A DNA stretch of 64,000 nt from Nocardioides cavernae (lineage in GTDB: Bacteria; Actinomycetota; Actinomycetes; Propionibacteriales; Nocardioidaceae): NCBI RefSeq assembly GCF_016907475.1, contig NZ_JAFBCA010000001.1, forward strand, positions 1,178,001 to 1,242,000. The letters run 5' to 3'. The translations under genes and the position numbers were made by a program. Below are positions 50,379-58,346 of the stretch, in pieces. Within the stretch, counting starts at the first letter, position 1; each line of letters begins with the position of its first letter. The notes under the pieces are model-generated. The model worked only from the letters and a program-made list of their open reading frames with translations. It did no database searches and had not been told where the DNA came from.

Positions 50379-50687
50379 ATGAGCCACCCGACGGACGCTG
50401 AGCGGAGTCGTGAGACAGCGATCACCGTGCGCTACTGGGCAGGCGCCCGGGCCGCGGCGGGGACCGCGGAGGACGTCTGGGAGACCGACGAGACGACGGG
50501 CGAGCTCAGTCTCGCCGACGTCGTCGCCCGCGTCCTCGAGCGTCACCCGGGTGAGCAGATGGCCCGTACGGTCGGCGTCTGCTCGGTGCTCCTCGGCGAC
50601 CGGCCGGTCCGCACGCAGGACCCGGACGCGGTCGTCGTACGCCCGGGTGACGTCGTCGAGCTCCTGCCCCCGTTTGCGGGAGGGTGA
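50379..50687 (+). CDS. MoaD/ThiS-like sulfur carrier
   Basis: 102 residues. Ubiquitin-like fold: [18 protein letters not shown] start, [10 protein letters not shown] middle, [18 protein letters not shown] end with the Gly-Gly C-terminus that is adenylated and thiocarboxylated. The MoaD form (molybdopterin synthase small subunit) fits best because of the ARAAAG motif. No moaE or moeB gene nearby. Divergent from glnR with 79 bases between starts. Confidence 0.88.
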   Translation: MSHPTDAERSRETAITVRYWAGARAAAGTAEDVWETDETTGELSLADVVARVLERHPGEQMARTVGVCSVLLGDRPVRTQDPDAVVVRPGDVVELLPPFAGG

Positions 50688-50797
50688 GCGCAACCACACA
50701 GACATGCGATAGAACTACGTCCCGACAGGCCTCCTACGGGGGATGGCTTGCGTGTCGTGCACGTGCGTGCAGACATGAGTCCAAGGGGGACACAAGC

Positions 50798-52996
50798 ATG
50801 ATGAGCACTAACGGGGGAGCCTTCGCGCGCCTCGTCGCAGGTGGCGCCGCCGCCGCGACGGCGCTGGCTGGCTTCACGATCGGGTTGGCAGCGCCGGCCC
50901 ACGCCGCAGTCACGATCAGCGGCAGCACCATCGACGCCGCGGGCAACTACGTCGACGGCTTCGTCTCGATCTACAAGTTCTCCGACGAGGACGGCGACGG
51001 CACAGTCGAGGAGTTCGAGTACGACTCCTTGCCATCGGTGCAGACCGAGGGGGGTGCCTTCGACCTCAACCTCGAGGACGGCCTCTACAAGCTCCAGTTC
51101 CGACCGGACTTCGACAGCTCCGAGTTCGTCAGCGAGTACTACCGCGACAAGGCCGCCCTCGTGTCCGCCGACTTCATCACGGTGGCCGGCGCCGCCCAGA
51201 CGCTCCCGGCGTGGACGATCGACGCGATCCCGACCGTGACCGGCACGGTCACGACCACCGACGGCCGTCCGGTCGACAACGCCTCAGTGGTGGCCTACGC
51301 CGCTGACGACAACGCGACCCTCGCCACCTACACGACCAACTCCACGGGCGGGTTCCGCATCGGCGCGACCGAGGCGGTCAAGCTGCAGTTCTCCGGCTAC
51401 GACCCGAAGACCAAGAAGTCGCTGGCGATGGAGTACTACTCCGACAAGGCCGACATCGCGTCCGCCGACGCGGTCGCCCCCGGCACCAGCGTCGGCACCG
51501 TCACCCTCGCTCCCGGCGGCTCGATCGCGGGTCGCGTCACCAGCGACGCCGGCGCGGCACTGCACCGGGTCGAGGTCTGCTCGAACTCCAACTGCGACTT
51601 CACCGACGCCACCGGCCTCTACCTGATCGAGAACGTGACCACCGGTGCCCACCAGGTGAGCTTCTCCGACCCGATCGGCGAGTTCCGCACCGAGTACTAC
51701 AACAACGTCGGCGTCGACCAGTACGGCAGCCCGGTGTCGCCTCCGACCGTCGTCACCGTTGCCCCCGGTCAGGCCGTGGCCGGCGTCGACGCCGGCCTCG
51801 CGCCCACCGGCAAGCCCGCCCCGACGGGCGTCGACCTCAGCGGCACCGTCCGCGACCAGCTCGGCGGCGTCGGTGTGGGCTACACGGTCCGCGCCTACAA
51901 CACTCCCGCCAACCCGGTCGACAAGGAGGTCGTCGCCACGACCATCTCCAACCGTGCCGGCGGCTACGCGTTCACCACGCTCGACCGCGTGGGTGGCGAG
52001 ACCGAGTTCAAGATCGAGGTGGTCGGTGAGCCGGCCCGTGAGGACGGCGACTTCGCCCGCCGCACCGTCTGGACCGGTCAGAAGTACGGCTACGAGACCG
52101 CCGCCGCGGTCACCGCGGCCCCCCGGGTCGTCGACTTCGTCCAGCCGGTCGCGGGTGGTGTCTCCGGTGCGATCACCAGCGAGGCCGGTGGCATCCCGGA
52201 CAACCCGCAGGTCGCGTTCTACGACGCCGACCGCAACTACGCGGACAACGCCGACGAGCACAAGGCCGACGGCACCTACGAGAACCGCAACCTGTGGCCC
52301 GGCGACTACACCGTCCAGCTCCGCGCCGACTACCACGTGTCGGAGTGGTGGGACAACGCTGTCGCCGCCGAGGCGAAGACCGTCACGGTCAAGCCCGGCG
52401 AGGTGGTGACGGGCATCTCCGCCGCCCTGGCGAAGGACGTCAAGGCCGTTGAGCGCCCGACCGTCACGGGCGACGCCTGGGTCGGCAAGACCCTGCGCCT
52501 CGACAAGGGCGTGTGGACCCAGATGGCCGACAACGAGTTCACCTACGAGTGGCTGGTCAAGGGCGCGGTCGTTGCGACCGGTCCCTCGCTCAAGCTCACC
52601 AAGAAGAATCTCGGCGACAAGGTCACCGGCCGCGTCACCAACGACCTCGGCTTCACGCAGGGTCAGGCCGTCACGAAGGCCACCTACAAGGTCGGCTACA
52701 AGCCGAAGGTGAAGGCGAAGGTCTCCAAGAAGTCCGCCGCCATCACCCTCAAGGTGAAGCCGCTCAAGGCCAAGAAGGTCAAGGCCACGATCACCGTGTT
52801 CGAGATCGTCGGCACGAAGAAGAACGGCGACGACAAGCTCAAGAAGCTCGGCAAGGGCAAGATCAAGAAGGGCACCGGCAAGGTCACCTTCAAGAAGGCG
52901 CTCGGCAAGGGCAAGCACAAGCTCGTCTTCACAGTGAAGGGCAAGGGCAAGGTCGGCTCGGGCGACATCGAGAAGAAGATCAAGCTCAAGCGCTGA
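50798..52996 (+). CDS. Secreted repeat protein with Lys-rich C-terminus
   Basis: 732 residues from ATG-ATG at 50798 with AAGGGGGA 7 bases upstream. Sec signal peptide ends at APAHA. Five to six carboxypeptidase-regulatory/CnaB-like units follow (FRPDFDSSEFVSEYYRDKA, LQFSGYDPKTKKSLAMEYYS and similar), with EYY(R/S/N) as a recurrent mark. The last 110 residues are rich in Lys with few acids (VKAKVSKKSAAITLKVKPLK, GKGKHKLVFTVKGKGKV). No anchor motif; the basic tail could hold it on anionic wall polymers (inference). Function unknown. Confidence 0.82.
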   Translation: MMSTNGGAFARLVAGGAAAATALAGFTIGLAAPAHAAVTISGSTIDAAGNYVDGFVSIYKFSDEDGDGTVEEFEYDSLPSVQTEGGAFDLNLEDGLYKLQFRPDFDSSEFVSEYYRDKAALVSADFITVAGAAQTLPAWTIDAIPTVTGTVTTTDGRPVDNASVVAYAADDNATLATYTTNSTGGFRIGATEAVKLQFSGYDPKTKKSLAMEYYSDKADIASADAVAPGTSVGTVTLAPGGSIAGRVTSDAGAALHRVEVCSNSNCDFTDATGLYLIENVTTGAHQVSFSDPIGEFRTEYYNNVGVDQYGSPVSPPTVVTVAPGQAVAGVDAGLAPTGKPAPTGVDLSGTVRDQLGGVGVGYTVRAYNTPANPVDKEVVATTISNRAGGYAFTTLDRVGGETEFKIEVVGEPAREDGDFARRTVWTGQKYGYETAAAVTAAPRVVDFVQPVAGGVSGAITSEAGGIPDNPQVAFYDADRNYADNADEHKADGTYENRNLWPGDYTVQLRADYHVSEWWDNAVAAEAKTVTVKPGEVVTGISAALAKDVKAVERPTVTGDAWVGKTLRLDKGVWTQMADNEFTYEWLVKGAVVATGPSLKLTKKNLGDKVTGRVTNDLGFTQGQAVTKATYKVGYKPKVKAKVSKKSAAITLKVKPLKAKKVKATITVFEIVGTKKNGDDKLKKLGKGKIKKGTGKVTFKKALGKGKHKLVFTVKGKGKVGSGDIEKKIKLKR

Positions 52997-53021
52997 CCAC
53001 CTGCTCCACCTGCACCACCAC

Positions 53022-53053
53022 GCGAGGCCCCGGGATCCGTCCCGGGGCCTCGC
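53022..53053 (+). terminator. Terminator after the Lys-rich protein
   Basis: Perfect 13-bp stem: GCGAGGCCCCGGG (53022-53034) with CCCGGGGCCTCGC (53041-53053), loop ATCCGT, followed by TCCATTT. It lies 25 bases after the stop. Confidence 0.88.
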
Positions 53054-53112
53054 TCCATTTCCGGCGGCCCGGAGCGCGGAACAAATCCGTCGCGCGCCGT
53101 CGTTGGGCGGGT

Positions 53113-53583
53113 GTGACCACCGGAGCCTGGATCGTCGTCGTCGCCGTCGTGCTGGCGCTGTCGTTCGGCCTGCGGCGGCTCGCGACCGACGGCCGCTTCC
53201 GCGGCACCAGGCTCGTACGCCGTCCCGGAACCGACGTCGCGCCCGACGTCGCGACCGACGAGGCGCCCGACACGAGACCCGGCGCCGAGCTGGTCGCCGC
53301 CGTGGGCCAGCAGCTGGGGGAGCGGGCGACGCTGCTGCAGTTCTCCAGCGCGTTCTGCGCCCCGTGCCGGGCCACCCGGCGGGTGCTGGGCGAGGTGACC
53401 GGGCTGGTCGACGGCGTCGCCCACGTGGAGATCGACGCCGAGCACCACCTCGAGGCCACGCGGACCCTCGGCATCCTCCGCACGCCCACCACCCTCGTGC
53501 TCGACGCCGCCGGCGCCGAGGTGACCCGCGCGACCGGGGCACCCACCCGCGACCAGGTCCTGACCGCCTTGGCGCGCGTGTGA
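53113..53583 (+). CDS. Membrane-anchored thioredoxin-like protein
   Basis: 156 residues from GTG at 53113. One N-terminal helix (AWIVVVAVVLALSFGL) followed by a flexible Asp/Pro-rich linker and a thioredoxin fold with FSSAFCAPCRATRRVL (CAPC redox site) and the cis-Pro in ILRTPTTLVLD. As I recall, the mycobacterial counterpart beside cysA2/sseC is named ThiX. Likely exported-side or membrane-proximal disulfide reduction; orientation not proven. Confidence 0.87.
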   Translation: MTTGAWIVVVAVVLALSFGLRRLATDGRFRGTRLVRRPGTDVAPDVATDEAPDTRPGAELVAAVGQQLGERATLLQFSSAFCAPCRATRRVLGEVTGLVDGVAHVEIDAEHHLEATRTLGILRTPTTLVLDAAGAEVTRATGAPTRDQVLTALARV

Positions 53584-53618
53584 TCTCACGATATGGATGC
53601 GTGGGTCACATCGTGAGA
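53584..53618. repeat. Inverted repeat after the thioredoxin gene
   Basis: TCTCACGAT (53584-53592) and ATCGTGAGA (53610-53618), 9-bp perfect arms with a 17-base loop, starting one base after the TGA. Probably the terminator of the thioredoxin gene, possibly another small palindromic element. Confidence 0.6.
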
Positions 53619-53660
53619 CGAAGCGGGGTCGAGATGGTCGGAGCGCCTAGGGTCGTCGTC

Positions 53661-53738
53661 ATGTCCTCGACCATGCTCACGAAGCGCCGCGCAGTGGACC
53701 ACTGCCGCGTGCGCTCGGCGCTGTGTCGAATGTCGTAG
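53661..53738 (+). CDS. Cysteine-containing leader peptide ahead of sulfur genes
   Basis: 25 codons: MSSTMLTKRRAVDHCRVRS then ALCRMS and TAG. Short leader peptides of the form M-L-T-K/R-R-R-x-V-D-x-x-R-x-x-S-A-L-C-R are known before sulfur genes in many actinobacteria and are thought to sense cysteine supply through translation. TAGGGT at 53648-53653 is 7 bases before the ATG and there is no ribosome binding site, so the message is probably leaderless, as for mycobacterial cysteine leader frames. It precedes DUF4395, sulfurtransferase and DUF1416 genes. Confidence 0.85.
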   Translation: MSSTMLTKRRAVDHCRVRSALCRMS

Positions 53739-53739
53739 C

Positions 53740-53808
53740 GGTCCCACCGCTCGCCTGAGCCCCTCCGTCCGGCCTGACGTCGCCGGACCGTGCTCGGTCG
53801 GTGGGACC
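53740..53808 (+). promoter_or_regulatory. Possible attenuator structure after the leader peptide
   Basis: GGTCCCACCG (53740-53749) pairs with CGGTGGGACC (53799-53808) beginning 2 bases after the leader stop, with a GC-rich interior that can form smaller competing hairpins (CCGTCCGG...CCGGACCG near 53764-53790). It lies between leader peptide and the DUF4395 start and fits a ribosome-position-dependent switch. Mechanism not shown. Confidence 0.55.
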
Positions 53809-53870
53809 CGCATGCCGGGCCCTGCCCCGGCGTGCCCGGCCCCGCCGTGCCGACCGACCTCAGGAGAGAC

Positions 53871-54353
53871 ATGACCGCCACCGCCACGCCCAGACCTGCC
53901 CAGGGTCCCGATGCCGCCCTCCGTCCGGAGGGGGCGATCGACCCCCGCGGCCCGCAGCTCGCCGCCGCCCTGACCGCCGTCGTCCTGGTGGCCGTGCTGC
54001 TGCTCCCCACGCCGTACGCCGTCGCGCTGCTCGCCGTGCAGGCGGTGCTGTTCGCCGTGGGTGCGGTGCGCGGGGTGCAATCGACGCCGCACGCCTGGCT
54101 GTTCCGCACGCTCGTCCGCCCGCGACTGGCCCCGCCCACCGAGTGGGAGGCCCCCGAGCCGCCGCGCTTCGCCCAGGCCGTGGGCCTCGCGTTCGCGCTC
54201 GTCGGGCTGGTCGCCTTCGCGGCCGGCGCCACCGTCGTCGCCCAGGTGGCGGTCGGCTTCGCGCTCGTCGCCGCCCTCCTCAACGCCGTCTTCGCCTTCT
54301 GCCTGGGATGCGAGGTCTACCTGCTCGTCCGCCGCTTCATCGCCACCGTCTGA
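53871..54353 (+). CDS. DUF4395 membrane protein
   Basis: 160 residues from ATG at 53871 with AGGAGAG 5 bases upstream. Four hydrophobic segments, including FAFCLGCEVYLLVRRF near the end with the FCLGC cysteine pair typical of DUF4395. These proteins accompany sulfurtransferases and thioredoxins; a role in sulfur transport or redox transfer at the membrane is suspected. First gene of the sulfur unit, 28 bases before the sulfurtransferase. Confidence 0.88.
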   Translation: MTATATPRPAQGPDAALRPEGAIDPRGPQLAAALTAVVLVAVLLLPTPYAVALLAVQAVLFAVGAVRGVQSTPHAWLFRTLVRPRLAPPTEWEAPEPPRFAQAVGLAFALVGLVAFAAGATVVAQVAVGFALVAALLNAVFAFCLGCEVYLLVRRFIATV

Positions 54354-54381
54354 TCCAGAAAACACAAGGAGCACACCAACC

Positions 54382-55245
54382 ATGAGCCGCGAGAACTCGC
54401 TCGTCACCGCCCAGTGGGTCGAGGACAACCTCGACACCGACGGCGTCGTCCTCATCGAGGTCGACGAGGACACCACCGCCTACGACAAGGGCCACATCCG
54501 GGGCGCCATCAAGCTCGACTGGACCACCGACCTCCAGGACCAGGTCCGCCGCGACTTCGTCAACAAGGAGCAGTTCGAGGCCCTGCTGTCCGGGCGCGGC
54601 GTCTCCAACGACGACACCGTCGTGCTCTACGGCGGCAACAACAACTGGTTCGCCGCCTACGCCTACTGGTACTTCAAGCTCTACGGCCACGAGGACGTCA
54701 AGCTCCTCGACGGCGGCCGCAAGAAGTGGGAGCTCGACTCCCGCGAGCTGACCGACGAGCTCCCGACCCGCGCGAAGGCGTCCTACACCGCGCAGGAGCA
54801 GGACCCCTCGATCCGCGCGTTCCGCGACGAGGTCGTCGCCGCGATCGGCACGCAGAACCTCGTCGACGTGCGCAGCCCCGACGAGTACGCCGGCCGGCTG
54901 CTCGCCCCGGCCCACCTCCCGCAGGAGCAGGCCCAGCGTGCCGGCCACATCCCGACGTCGGTCAACGTGCCGTGGAGCAAGAACGCCAACGACGACGGCA
55001 CCTTCAAGTCCGACGAGGAGCTGACCGCGCTCTACGACGAGGTCGGCTTCGACACCGGCAAGGACACGATCGCGCTGTGCCGCATCGGTGAGCGCTCCTC
55101 GCTGACGTGGTTCGTGCTGACCGAGCTCCTCGGCCGCAAGAACGTGAAGAACTACGACGGCTCCTGGACCGAGTACGGCTCGCTCGTCGGCGTCCCGGTC
55201 GCCCTCGGCGACGAGCCCGGCAGCGCCGACGGGAAGGGCAACTGA
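54382..55245 (+). CDS. Thiosulfate sulfurtransferase (CysA2-like rhodanese)
   Basis: 287 residues, two rhodanese domains. The inactive N-terminal domain has LIEVDEDTTAYDKGHIRGA; the active C-terminal domain has NLVDVRSPDEYAG and the Cys loop ALCRIGERSSLTW. Transfers sulfur from thiosulfate to a thiol acceptor, via a Cys persulfide. The ribosome binding site AAGGAG lies about 12 bases before ATG. One base separates its stop from the DUF1416 gene, matching cysA2-sseC order in mycobacteria. Confidence 0.94.
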   Translation: MSRENSLVTAQWVEDNLDTDGVVLIEVDEDTTAYDKGHIRGAIKLDWTTDLQDQVRRDFVNKEQFEALLSGRGVSNDDTVVLYGGNNNWFAAYAYWYFKLYGHEDVKLLDGGRKKWELDSRELTDELPTRAKASYTAQEQDPSIRAFRDEVVAAIGTQNLVDVRSPDEYAGRLLAPAHLPQEQAQRAGHIPTSVNVPWSKNANDDGTFKSDEELTALYDEVGFDTGKDTIALCRIGERSSLTWFVLTELLGRKNVKNYDGSWTEYGSLVGVPVALGDEPGSADGKGN

Positions 55246-55246
55246 C

Positions 55247-55552
55247 ATGTGCGGAGCCAAGGAAGGCGGCCTGTCGCTCGACGGCGTCAACGTCGCCAAG
55301 GAAGCCGTGATCCAGGGCCAGGTGCTGCGCAGCGGTGACGAGCCCGTCGCCAACGCGTACGTCCGGCTGCTCGACCGCACCGGCGAGTTCACCGCCGAGG
55401 TGCCGACGTCCGCGACGGGGCACTTCCGCTTCTTCGCCGGCGACGGCGAGTGGACCCTGCGGACGCTGGCGCCGAAGGCCCAGCCGGTCGACACCCGCGT
55501 CGTCGCCGCGACGGGCTCGGTCGCCGAGGTGCAGGTGCTCGTCACCGCCTGA
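55247..55552 (+). CDS. DUF1416 protein (SseC-like)
   Basis: 101 residues, begins MCGAKEGGLSLDGV with an early Cys, then a transthyretin-like beta domain (AVIQGQVLRSGDEPVANAYV, FTAEVPTSATGHFRFFAGDG). It is the constant partner of CysA2-type sulfurtransferases in actinobacteria and is presumed to help sulfur transfer. Last gene of the unit. Confidence 0.93.
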   Translation: MCGAKEGGLSLDGVNVAKEAVIQGQVLRSGDEPVANAYVRLLDRTGEFTAEVPTSATGHFRFFAGDGEWTLRTLAPKAQPVDTRVVAATGSVAEVQVLVTA

Positions 55553-55739
55553 AACGACCCCTGGGACCACGACTGGTCCAGACCACGAGAGGGACGTCTC
55601 GCGCACTGAGCGTGGGGCGTTCCTCTCATTTTCGCCACTGTTCCCCCACACCCCGGTCGACGCGGTCGCGCGAGTCCTACCGTTGCGGTTCAGGCCGCGT
55701 GCCTTGTCTTGGGTCGTGTCGGGAGGAGCGGAGGTGGTG

Positions 55740-57227
55740 ATGGTCGCTGAGATGGCGCCTCCACACGCGCCCGAGACGGACGAGCTCTGGCGCCTGACGA
55801 TGGAGCACTCGCCGGTCGGGATGGCGATCGTGTCCCCGACGGGCGGCTTCGTGACGGCCAACGTCGCGCTGTGCGAGATGCTCGGCCACGAGTCCGACGT
55901 GCTCGTCACGAAGTCCTTCCAGGACATCACCCACCCCGACGACCTCGACGCCGACCTGCGCCTGTTCGAGCAGACGCTCGCGGGCGAGATCAGCTCCTAC
56001 CGGATCACCAAGCGCTATCTCCGCGCCGACGGCAGCATCCTGGTCGGCGACCTGTCCGTCGCCCTCCTGCGCGACCAGCTGGGCACCCCGATCCACTTCA
56101 TCTCCCAGATCGTCGACCTCAGCGAGCGCCAGGCGTTCGTCGACCGGCTCGACGCCGCTGAGGCCGCGGCGGACGCGGATCGTCGTACGGCCCAGGCGAT
56201 CTTCGAGGGCGTCGCGGTCGGACTGCTCCGGATCGACGCCCAGGGCCGCTACCTCGCCACCAACAGCCGGCACCGCGAGTTCCTCGACCTCGCCTTCCCC
56301 GAGGGTCACCTCGGCCAGGCCGGGCAGACCGGCTTCGCCTACGACGTCGACCAGCGGCCGCTGGAGCACGACGACATGCCGTCGGTGCGCGCGTCACGCG
56401 GCGAGGAGTTCGACGACGTACGACTGTGGGTGGGGGAGGACCCCCACTCGCGCCGGGCGCTGTCCGTCTCCGCGCGCCGGGTGCTCGACCGCTCGGGTGC
56501 GCTCGCGGGTGCCGTCCTCGCCTACCACGACGTCACCGACCTGGTCCGCGCGATGGGCGTGAAGGACGAGTTCGTCTCGACGATCTCCCACGAGCTGCGT
56601 ACGCCGCTCACGGCGGCGCTGGCCTACCTCGAGCTGCTCGACGAGTCGACCGACGTCACGCCCGAGGGCCACCAGCAGGTGACCGCCGCGAGGCGCAACA
56701 TGCTGCGGCTCTCGCACCTGGTCGCCGACCTCCTCTTCACCACGCGCGTCTCGGCCGGCTCGCCGCTGGTGGACCCCTACCGGGTCGACCTCGCCGTGAT
56801 CCTGTGCGAGGCGGTCGACGCGGCCTCGCTCGCCGCCGACAGCCGGGGCGTGCGCATCACCAGTCGGATGCCTGGCTCCCTGCTCGCCGTCGTCGACGGG
56901 ATGCGCCTGCGCCAGGTCTTCGACAACCTGCTCGACAACGCGATCGCCTACAGCCGCGAGGGCTGCTTCGTGACGGTCGACCTGGCGGCGCGTGATGAAC
57001 ACGTGGTGCTGACGATCACCGACGAGGGCACCGGCATCGACCCCGCCGAGCTGGAGCAGGTGTTCGGCCGCTTCTACCGAGGTGAGAACGCCCGCCGGCT
57101 CCAGGTGCCCGGCACGGGCCTGGGCCTCACGATCGTGCGCAGCATCGTCGAGGCGCACGGCGGCGTGGTGTCGCTCGAGAGCACGCCCGGCGAGGGCACC
57201 AGCGTCTGCGTGCTGCTGCCCCGCTGA
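55740..57227 (+). CDS. PAS-PAS histidine kinase, cytosolic
   Basis: 495 residues from ATG 55740 with GGAGG 5 bases upstream. PAS 1 at about 12-130 (MEHSPVGMAIVSPTGGFVTA), PAS 2 at about 150-275 (IFEGVAVGLLRIDAQGRYLA), HisKA with FVSTISHELRTPLTAAL, HATPase with DNLLDNAIAYSREG, ITDEGTGID and GTGLGLTIV. No membrane segment. No receiver gene adjacent, so an orphan kinase sensing an internal signal such as redox or a ligand. Confidence 0.92.
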   Translation: MVAEMAPPHAPETDELWRLTMEHSPVGMAIVSPTGGFVTANVALCEMLGHESDVLVTKSFQDITHPDDLDADLRLFEQTLAGEISSYRITKRYLRADGSILVGDLSVALLRDQLGTPIHFISQIVDLSERQAFVDRLDAAEAAADADRRTAQAIFEGVAVGLLRIDAQGRYLATNSRHREFLDLAFPEGHLGQAGQTGFAYDVDQRPLEHDDMPSVRASRGEEFDDVRLWVGEDPHSRRALSVSARRVLDRSGALAGAVLAYHDVTDLVRAMGVKDEFVSTISHELRTPLTAALAYLELLDESTDVTPEGHQQVTAARRNMLRLSHLVADLLFTTRVSAGSPLVDPYRVDLAVILCEAVDAASLAADSRGVRITSRMPGSLLAVVDGMRLRQVFDNLLDNAIAYSREGCFVTVDLAARDEHVVLTITDEGTGIDPAELEQVFGRFYRGENARRLQVPGTGLGLTIVRSIVEAHGGVVSLESTPGEGTSVCVLLPR

Positions 57228-57245
57228 GCGGTGCCTGGCGACCCC

Positions 57246-58181
57246 TCAGGCCGTGATGGTCCCCAGTCGCCAGAACCGCGCGTCAGCGTCACCCTCGACG
57301 GAGAAGTTGAACACAGCGTCGCTGTCGACCAGCGAGGGCGGCATGCCCTGCATGTCGGCCCAGAACTCGTAGTGGTTGCCGCCGGAGGAGTCAGGGGCGG
57401 GGCCGCGGTCCGAGTTGCCGCCTTGCGGACCGGTCCTGGACGTGTGGTGTGACTGCGTCGTCGTGAATCGGTAGAGCCACTTGTCCGACCCGTCGACGAC
57501 CTCGGTGCGCGTCCACGCGCTGTGGATGGCTGCAGTCTCGGGCATGTCTGCGCCGGCGACCTTGGGGACAGCGATGACGAGGACGATCTTGCCGATCACG
57601 CCCGCGTATTCAGGGTGCGCAGCGATGTCGTAGGCGGAGAGGCGCCGGAGGCTGGCGGCTGCGATGGGCTCGAAGCTGAGTGGAGTGTTGGGCATGTCGC
57701 AGGGCGGGACGGCTGCCGGCCTGGGGTCGGACTGCTGGGCGCCCGACATGGCGATCGCGCTGAGGGTGAAGGCCGAACCACGGAACCCTCGCCAGGGGAT
57801 CTGGGTCTGCGACCCGAGGTGGAGGGTTGCCTGGAACTGGGACGTGGTGCCGGTGAAGAGCAGGGTGTGGCTCGTGTCCAAGCCGGTGCTGGCCGGCCCG
57901 GACGCGGCCTCCGAGCCGACGCTGTCGAAGACACCAGCTGGGAGCGTGAGCGCCAGCTGATAGCTGGCGTCGAAGCCGGTGACGGTCGCCGACACAGTGA
58001 GCTCTTCGGGTTGGCCCGGCACGTAGGAGGCGACGAGCTCCGTGACTGCGGGCCGGCCCGAGGTGTTGGCGAAGGCGGGCGCGGTCGTCGCGACGGTGAC
58101 CGCGGGCAGCGCCCACACGGCTCCGCGGACGGCTGCGCGCCTGCTGAGCACGGTCGACCCCATGCGTGCCTGATCGGACAC
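57246..58181 (-). CDS. Tat-exported hypothetical protein
   Basis: 311 residues from GTG. Begins MSDQARMGS, then LSRRAAVRGAVWALPAVT with twin Arg and a cleavage site at APAFA: a Tat signal. The rest is beta-rich with no known family. Its translation start region (GTGGGGGTACACC then GTG-TCC-GAT-CAG) closely resembles that of the Tat protein at 59982 on the opposite side of the tyrosine kinase gene. Probably secreted, related to the polysaccharide locus. Confidence 0.8.
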   Translation of the reverse strand: MSDQARMGSTVLSRRAAVRGAVWALPAVTVATTAPAFANTSGRPAVTELVASYVPGQPEELTVSATVTGFDASYQLALTLPAGVFDSVGSEAASGPASTGLDTSHTLLFTGTTSQFQATLHLGSQTQIPWRGFRGSAFTLSAIAMSGAQQSDPRPAAVPPCDMPNTPLSFEPIAAASLRRLSAYDIAAHPEYAGVIGKIVLVIAVPKVAGADMPETAAIHSAWTRTEVVDGSDKWLYRFTTTQSHHTSRTGPQGGNSDRGPAPDSSGGNHYEFWADMQGMPPSLVDSDAVFNFSVEGDADARFWRLGTITA

Positions 58182-58346
58182 GGTGTACCCCCACGTTTCG
58201 ACGAAACCAGCGCCCCCACGGGCTGGTTCGGCGAGCGTAGGTCGACTTCAGGCTGTTGCAGCCGGGCTGGACGGAACGTGCGGGAAACCTTGACCTGGCC
58301 ACCGAGCGGTCTGGTCCGCTGGTACAGACCTTCGACCTTCCCCGGG

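Noticed and set aside
58193..58346. A coding frame upstream of the Tat protein on the minus strand
   Set aside because: Belongs to the frame of the upstream kinase shadow; no start signals. The gap is simply intergenic.
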